From positions 1,116,001-1,180,000 of the forward strand of contig NZ_CP014230.1 of the NCBI RefSeq assembly GCF_001553625.1: 64,000 nt of DNA, written 5' to 3'. Below, in pieces: positions 59,262 through 64,000 of the stretch (position 1 is the first letter of the stretch; each line of letters opens with the position of its first letter). The notes beneath the pieces are model-generated. The model saw nothing but the letters and a program-made list of their open reading frames with translations, searched no databases and was not told the origin of the DNA. This DNA is from Desulfomicrobium orale DSM 12838. Lineage in GTDB: Bacteria > Desulfobacterota > Desulfovibrionia > Desulfovibrionales > Desulfomicrobiaceae. The translations under genes were made by a program, and so were the position numbers.

Positions 59262-60416
59262 TCAGACGGCCTCTTCGCTGTAATAGGTGGTTTCGGATAT
59301 TTCCACGGGCATGGTGATGATCATGTAATTGGCGTCGTCCTTGCCGGTGATGCGGCAGGGCTCGGACGCCCCCACAAAGGCGAGGGTCAGGGTGTCGGAT
59401 GTGAAATGCCCCATGATTTCCAGCATGATCTTGGTGGACAGGGCGACTTTCTCCAGTCCGCCGCTGTAGCGGCATCCGATCAGTTCCCGGCCTTCGCCCA
59501 CATCCTGTCCCTGGCAGTGCAGGGCCAGTTCCTCGGGGGCCAGATCGAAAAAGGTGGCCTTGTTGAGTTCGGTATTGAACACGAAAATCCGTTCCAGGGC
59601 GTCGGTCAGTTCGTGGCGGTCCACTTCCAGGGAGGAGGTGAAGCGGTCTTTGTACTGGCGGATGAAGTTCCGGTAGTCGGCGAACACATAGGACTTGAGG
59701 GGCAGGCTGAAGATTTCGCCGCGGTTGCCGGTCCGCAGGAAGAGGCGCTTGTCCGAGAGGCTGATTTCTATTTCATCATTACTCAGCCATTTGCGGATCT
59801 CCAGCAGGTATTTTTTGGCGATGAGCGCGCCGCTCTCGCCCAGAACCTTGTGAATCTCAGCGTTGGTGAAGCGCAACAGACCGAAGAGATGTCCGTTCAG
59901 GCCGCAGATTTCCACGTCATCGCCTTCCACGGCCGCGAGCTTGATGCAGTTCATGTTGCCCAGCTCCTCGTCGTCGGCAATGCAGAAGGCGATGCGGTCT
60001 ATGGCCTCCTTGAAGAAGTCGCCGCTCCAGAGCACTGCGTTGTTTTCCGGAAAGGGCGTGAACTCCTGAAACCAGGACGCATCGTTGGAGGGCAGTTTGT
60101 ATTTGCGCCGCCCCTGCTCAATGTGCAGGTGCTTGCCGTCCGCATCCAGTTTGAGGGTGATTTCCCCCGGAGGCATGCGGCGCATGAGCTCGCAGAATTT
60201 CTTCCCGGACACGCCCGTCAGGCCGCCCTCGCTGACCACGGCCGGGTAGTTGCCCACGAACTCGATGCTGGAATCCGTGGCCATGATGGAAAGGGTTTCG
60301 CCGCCGGCCCTGAGCCAGACCGTGCGCAGGTAGGCCGCTCCGGTTTTGGCGGGGATGATGGCCGCGGCTTTGAGCAGGCCGTCGATGATGTCTTCCTTGC
60401 GTATTTTCAGAAACAT
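59262..60416 (-). CDS. dnaN: DNA polymerase III beta subunit (sliding clamp)
   Basis: Ring-shaped processivity clamp, 384 residues in three similar domains. It begins MFLKIRKEDIIDGLLKAAAI and ends with a clamp C-terminus YMIITMPVEI followed by a short tail. ATG 60416 follows GAGGA by seven bases; the longer upstream frame is not family-like. It lies 103 bases after dnaA. Confidence 0.94.
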   Translation of the reverse strand: MFLKIRKEDIIDGLLKAAAIIPAKTGAAYLRTVWLRAGGETLSIMATDSSIEFVGNYPAVVSEGGLTGVSGKKFCELMRRMPPGEITLKLDADGKHLHIEQGRRKYKLPSNDASWFQEFTPFPENNAVLWSGDFFKEAIDRIAFCIADDEELGNMNCIKLAAVEGDDVEICGLNGHLFGLLRFTNAEIHKVLGESGALIAKKYLLEIRKWLSNDEIEISLSDKRLFLRTGNRGEIFSLPLKSYVFADYRNFIRQYKDRFTSSLEVDRHELTDALERIFVFNTELNKATFFDLAPEELALHCQGQDVGEGRELIGCRYSGGLEKVALSTKIMLEIMGHFTSDTLTLAFVGASEPCRITGKDDANYMIITMPVEISETTYYSEEAV

Positions 60417-60519
60417 TGCCGGGTCCTCGTGTATGTTGGAAATTTCTGTTCCGCGGCGGGTTCGCGCGCATGTCGGCGGCAAGTAATCGTGCCGGCCATG
60501 TTTTCTCCGGCCGCGCCGC

Positions 60520-61806
60520 TCAAGCGTCTCTGCCCAGAGCCAGACATCGACCGGAAAGGTCGTGTAACCTGTTTTTTATCTCTTTGTCATCTCTTTGTAA
60601 TTGTTCGATTTTTTTACAGCTGTACAAGGCCGTGGAGTGGTCCCGGCCACCGAAGATCCGTCCCAGTTCCGGGAAGGACAGACCCAGATGTTTGCGGCAC
60701 AGAAACATACCCGCCTGACGGGCGAGAACCAGCTCGTGGCGGCGTCCCGGAGACAGCAGGTCTTCCCTGGTCACGCCGAAGCTTGCGCACACCTCGTCCA
60801 TGATCTGCTCCGGAGTCAGCGGCGTGGCGGCGCGGGTGTCCAGATGGCTCAGGATGTTTTCGAAATCCTGGTCGGAGATGCGTTCCCGGACCAGTTCATG
60901 GTAGGCCCAGAGTTTCAGCAGGCACCCTTCGAGGTTGCGCAGGTCCCCGAAGCGCTGGGCCAGCAGCAGGATTCTGTCCTTGGACAGGTCCAGGCCGCGC
61001 TCCTTGCAGCGGTTCTGGATGAAGCGCATGCGGATATCCAGATCCGGAGCCTTCAGGGTGACGATGAGACCCCATTCCAGGCGGGATTTGAGCTTCTGGT
61101 GGAGAAAGGCGAACCTGGCCACCTTGCCCGAGCAGGCGAAAACCATCTGCCTGCGGCGCAGGTGAAAGGCGTCGAACAGAGCCACCAGCTCGTTTTGCAG
61201 ATGCTGATGCCGGGCGATGTCCTGCAGATCGTCCACGGCCAGGAAATCGGCGGAGAGCAGCACGTCGCGCGCGTCGCTTCGGGACGAATACAGCTTGTGC
61301 ATGTCTTCGATCCCGGTCAGGCGGACGGTTCCGCCCGCGGTTCCAGCCCTGGCGTTGGCCATGGCCCGCAGCAGGAAGGACTTTCCCGAACCGCTCTCGC
61401 CGCACAGTACGAAGGGATTGTATTTGGCTTCGGTGTTCTGGGCCACTTCCCGGGCCGAGGCCAGGGGAAAGTGGTTCTTGTTGTTGGCCAGAAAATTTTC
61501 AAAAGTGAACCGGGAGCCAAAGGGCAGGTCGGTTTCTCCGGGCGTCTGGAAGAACGGGGGCGGCTCCGGAAAGGAATCGGACGGGCGGACGGAGCCTTTC
61601 TCGTAGGTCACCGGGATCACTCCGGCCAGGGCCCGCTCGAAACGCGGGCGCACATGGGCTGCGAACCATTGCGCGAAGAAACGATGCGGGAAATGCACGG
61701 TCAGCACGCCGTCTTCAACGGCCATGCGCAGGGCGGGGCGCCATTTTTCCATTTCCCCGGCGGAAAATTCCCGGAGCAGGGCTTCGTGTATGCGGTCCGT
61801 ATCCAC
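60520..61806 (-). CDS. dnaA: chromosomal replication initiator protein DnaA
   Basis: AAA+ initiator that opens the origin. 428 residues from GTG 61806, chosen because AAGGA lies five bases ahead; an ATG at 61896 would add 30 residues. Domain I is short. The ATPase core has Walker A GESGSGKS (about 136-143) and Walker B FLAVDDLQD. Domain IV has RQAGMFLCRKHLGLSFPELG and the DNA-binding signature GGRDHSTALYSCKKIEQL. No cluster of TTATNCACA boxes was seen in the surrounding intergenic regions, so the origin is not located. Confidence 0.93.
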   Translation of the reverse strand: MDTDRIHEALLREFSAGEMEKWRPALRMAVEDGVLTVHFPHRFFAQWFAAHVRPRFERALAGVIPVTYEKGSVRPSDSFPEPPPFFQTPGETDLPFGSRFTFENFLANNKNHFPLASAREVAQNTEAKYNPFVLCGESGSGKSFLLRAMANARAGTAGGTVRLTGIEDMHKLYSSRSDARDVLLSADFLAVDDLQDIARHQHLQNELVALFDAFHLRRRQMVFACSGKVARFAFLHQKLKSRLEWGLIVTLKAPDLDIRMRFIQNRCKERGLDLSKDRILLLAQRFGDLRNLEGCLLKLWAYHELVRERISDQDFENILSHLDTRAATPLTPEQIMDEVCASFGVTREDLLSPGRRHELVLARQAGMFLCRKHLGLSFPELGRIFGGRDHSTALYSCKKIEQLQRDDKEIKNRLHDLSGRCLALGRDA

Positions 61807-62136
61807 TATGTTCCTTGATGAAAATCCGCTGCCGGAAGAGTTGAAAAAAACGTATGCCCGGTCTGGCCGGTTTACTCCGGCGGGTGAATGGGTCATGCTC
61901 TGCGAATTCGTAATTGTCGCGGGACGTGCATGAGTCTTGCGGCCGCATCGCCGACCCTCATGGAAAGTCCGGCGGGAAAGGGCTGTCGATTTTCATGCCG
62001 ACGAAGCAATCTGCCTAGTTTGCGGGAAAGGCGAGGTCAAGGCCGCCGGACGAACACCGTCGAAAGGGCGGAAAGTGCATATGCGAGATGGCCGGGCGTT
62101 TCCCCGCCTGGCCGAATCAGGAGACGAGGAGCCATC
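61807..62136. other. divergent intergenic region, dnaA / DUF362 gene
   Basis: 330 bases. It should contain the dnaA promoter and that of the DUF362 gene. Read for DnaA boxes on both strands without finding any near-consensus site, and it is not strongly AT-rich, so it does not look like an origin. Confidence 0.4.
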
Positions 62137-63249
62137 ATGGCCGCATCGGAAGTGTATTTCTGGGACCTGCGCGCCTCGCGCAAGGCTCCGTACGAGGTCA
62201 AGGTCAAGAGGCTGCTCAAACTGGCTGCGCTGGGCGCGAAGCTGCAAAGCGGCGACCTGACCGCCGTCAAACTGCATTTCGGCGAGGCCGGAGGCACGGC
62301 CCACATCCAGCCGCTGCAACTTGTCCCCCTCCTGACTTTTATCCGCAAATGCGGAGCCAGGCCCTTTCTGACGGACACCAATACCCTGTACGTGGGCCAG
62401 CGCGGCGAGTCGGCTTCCCACGGGCTTCAGGCCGCCAGACACGGTTTTGACCCCAATGTGCTGGGTGCGCCGGTCATCATTGCCGACGGTCTCAAAAGCG
62501 GCAACGAACGGGCCGTGCCTTTCGCGGGCAAACATTTCGACACGTTCTATCTGGCCGGGGACATTGTGGACGCGGACATGCTCGTCACCGTCAGCCATTT
62601 CAAGGGGCATGAACTGGCGGGCTTCGGCGGAGCCATCAAGAACGCGGGCATGGGCTGCGCCACGCGTAAGGGCAAGATGCAGCAGCACTGCGGTCTGGGG
62701 CCGGAAATACATCCGGATCACTGTGCGGGCTGCGGCCAGTGTGTGGCCGTGTGCGCCCACAACGCCCTGAGTTTGGACGAAAACGGCAGAATCCGGATCG
62801 AACGGGACAACTGTGCGGGTTGCGCGGCCTGTTTTCTGGTCTGCAAGACCAAGGGGCTGGAGGTGGACTGGCGGGTGGACGTGAATACCTTTCTGGAACG
62901 CATGGCCGAATACGCCGCCGCGGCCCTGCTGTCCCGTCCCCGGCCCAGTCTGCATCTGTCCTTTGTGCAGCGGGTCGGGCCGGGCTGCGACTGCATGGGC
63001 TATTCCGACGCGCCCATCTGCCCGGATCTGGGGCTTCTGGCCTCATGGGATCCGGTGGCCCTGGACCAGGCCTGTCTGGACATGGTCAATGCGGCCCAGC
63101 CGCTTTATCCCAGCGCCCTGCCTGCGGGCCTTGCGCCGGGGCAGGACAAATTCGAGGCCATTCACGGCCATGTGCGCGGCCGCTATCTTCTGGGCTACGC
63201 CGAAGGGCTCGGACTGGGCCGCAGAGAATACACGTTGCGGGCGGTCTGA
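62137..63249 (+). CDS. DUF362 protein with two 4Fe-4S ferredoxin clusters
   Basis: A 370-residue iron-sulfur protein, probably cytoplasmic. The DUF362 domain covers about residues 1-175 (VKLHFGEAGGTAHIQPL, VTVSHFKGHELAGFGGAIKN) and continues after the ferredoxin part. In the middle (about 190-250) are two complete cluster motifs, CAGCGQCVAVC and CAGCAACFLVCK. The gene family is frequent in anaerobes; its reaction is unknown, electron transfer to a yet unnamed enzyme is likely. GAGGAG precedes ATG 62137; upstream open frame is not conserved-looking. Confidence 0.88.
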   Translation: MAASEVYFWDLRASRKAPYEVKVKRLLKLAALGAKLQSGDLTAVKLHFGEAGGTAHIQPLQLVPLLTFIRKCGARPFLTDTNTLYVGQRGESASHGLQAARHGFDPNVLGAPVIIADGLKSGNERAVPFAGKHFDTFYLAGDIVDADMLVTVSHFKGHELAGFGGAIKNAGMGCATRKGKMQQHCGLGPEIHPDHCAGCGQCVAVCAHNALSLDENGRIRIERDNCAGCAACFLVCKTKGLEVDWRVDVNTFLERMAEYAAAALLSRPRPSLHLSFVQRVGPGCDCMGYSDAPICPDLGLLASWDPVALDQACLDMVNAAQPLYPSALPAGLAPGQDKFEAIHGHVRGRYLLGYAEGLGLGRREYTLRAV

Positions 63250-63359
63250 GTGTCCGTCTGCGGCGGGGCGGTTTTTTGGGACTGGACAAGAAGATGGGCC
63301 GGATTATATGCATCCAGTCCTTGAACGCAACAGGATTTCCATATTCGGAGGATTACATA

Positions 63360-63473
63360 ATGGCGCACAAGAAAATCGAACGGAAAAAGGAACTGGACCG
63401 CCGCCGCAAACGTCGTCAGGAAAGGCTGAAGGAACGCATCCGGGAAGCCAGGGCGGCCGGCAAAAACAAGTAG
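63360..63473 (+). CDS. very basic small protein, 37 residues
   Basis: Starts at ATG 63360, eight bases after GGAGG. The sequence is almost entirely charged (for example IERKKELDRRRKRRQERLKE) and would form one continuous helix, likely binding RNA, DNA or the ribosome. It resembles no family I can name. It lies in tight order between the DUF362 gene and the FmdB gene, 21 bases before the latter. The strong SD and ATG argue that it is really translated. Confidence 0.6.
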   Translation: MAHKKIERKKELDRRRKRRQERLKERIREARAAGKNK

Positions 63474-63494
63474 GTCCGGTTTCGGGAGGTTATC

Positions 63495-63740
63495 ATGCCT
63501 ATTTATGAATATACCTGCGAAGATTGTCATCAGATCTTCGAGGAATGGCAGAAGGACTTTCAGGACAGGGCGAAAACCTGTCCCGTGTGCGGCGGGGCCG
63601 CTCACCGGCTCATCTCCAGTACTTCTTTCGTCCTGAAGGGCGGCGGTTGGTATGCCTCAGGGTACACCAAGGAAACCGGAGGCAACGGCAAGAAGGAATC
63701 CTCCTCCGCGACGGACTCGTCCCAGACGACGGCGTCCTGA
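63495..63740 (+). CDS. FmdB/CxxC-type zinc ribbon protein
   Basis: An 81-residue protein with the FmdB zinc ribbon: MPIYEYTCEDCHQIFEEWQK with C8 and C11, and TCPVCGG with C29 and C32. The tail is serine-, threonine- and glycine-rich. Often called a putative regulator but function is unproven. GGGAGG precedes the ATG, and a terminator follows the stop by two bases. Confidence 0.88.
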   Translation: MPIYEYTCEDCHQIFEEWQKDFQDRAKTCPVCGGAAHRLISSTSFVLKGGGWYASGYTKETGGNGKKESSSATDSSQTTAS

Positions 63741-63742
63741 CG

Positions 63743-63769
63743 AAGGCAGCTTCGGCTGCCTTTCTCATT
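63743..63769 (+). terminator. intrinsic terminator after the FmdB-type gene
   Basis: AGGCAGC-TTCG-GCTGCCT stem-loop with a stable TTCG loop, followed by TTCTCATTT. Confidence 0.75.
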
Positions 63770-63817
63770 TCGGGCCTCACTCTTTTCCCGCGCATCAGCC
63801 GCAGGCCGTACACCATC

Positions 63818-64000
63818 ATGATCGAACGCTACACACGCAAGGAAATGGGGCAGCTCTGGACCCTGGAGCGGAAGTTCCGGGTCTGGCTGGAAGTGGAACT
63901 GGCCATCTGCGAAGCCTGGCACGCCATGGGCGTCATTCCGGCTCCGGACATGCAGGCTATCCGCGAGAAGGCCGATTTCGAACTGGAGCGGATTCTCACT
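63818..64000 (+). CDS. purB: adenylosuccinate lyase, N-terminal part (3' end outside window)
   Basis: Purine biosynthesis enzyme removing fumarate from adenylosuccinate and SAICAR. The 61 visible residues begin MIERYTRKEMGQLWTLERKF and continue WLEVELAICEAWHAMGVIP, the standard N-terminus of bacterial PurB. The gene is cut by the window end. ATG 63818 has no strong SD; it lies 48 bases after the terminator, leaving little room for its promoter. Confidence 0.9.
   Translation, partial: MIERYTRKEMGQLWTLERKFRVWLEVELAICEAWHAMGVIPAPDMQAIREKADFELERILT

Overview
The window is a GC-rich chromosomal segment of a flagellated, Gram-negative bacterium, most likely a deltaproteobacterium of the Desulfovibrionales type. 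This is inferred from gene content and style (dnaA-dnaN-gyrB-gyrA block, long-form HisG, flagellar hook operon with glycosyltransferases, DUF362 ferredoxin-like protein, TRAP transporter). No rRNA, tRNA or CRISPR array was seen. Genes are dense and most starts have good Shine-Dalgarno (SD) sequences.

Layout. 1-6.9 kb (+): the 3' end of a dihydroorotase gene, a sigma-54 response regulator, a degenerate CCA-adding-enzyme/HD protein, rlmN, hisI, hisG and a TPR lipoprotein closed by a strong terminator. 6.95-8.77 kb: a stretch with no convincing gene, then a YaaW-like gene and two small unknown genes. 8.95-19.0 kb: flagellin (-) and flaG (+) back to back with separate sigma-54 and sigma-28 promoters, then a minus-strand run queD-dtd-two glycosyltransferases-fliK-flgD-flgE. 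19.1-20.4 kb: an AT-rich patch with a complete IS1595-family element and an acquired GNAT acetyltransferase. 20.5-26.9 kb (-): dnaE, gap, fba, surE. 27.2-29.7 kb (+): YhaM-like nuclease, tmk, glycosyltransferase.

29.7-39.7 kb (+) is the most interesting block. Two tandem TonB-dependent receptors, a YfiR-like periplasmic protein, a CHASE8 hybrid histidine kinase and a REC-PAS-GGDEF-EAL protein lie nearly end to end. They look like one signalling chain from an outer-membrane ligand to cyclic di-GMP. The kinase reading frame is broken at a run of seven C that is also a perfectly phased -1 slippery heptamer, so it may be a phase-variable, recoded or simply mutated gene.

39.9-41.7 kb: mtgA and rarD. 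41.6-47.6 kb is an AT-richer insert holding a GntR-family regulator, a decayed transposase fragment, a second near-identical IS copy, and a TRAP transporter (dctP-dctQ-dctM) with a ureohydrolase. This suggests uptake and hydrolysis of a guanidino acid. 47.8-54 kb: a small membrane protein, a PP-loop ATPase, an amidohydrolase, a secreted protein, an EamA transporter and a protein with degenerate GGDEF and EAL domains. 54-61.8 kb (-): gyrA, gyrB, dnaN, dnaA. 62.1-64 kb (+): a DUF362 ferredoxin protein, a tiny basic protein, an FmdB-type zinc ribbon protein and the start of purB.
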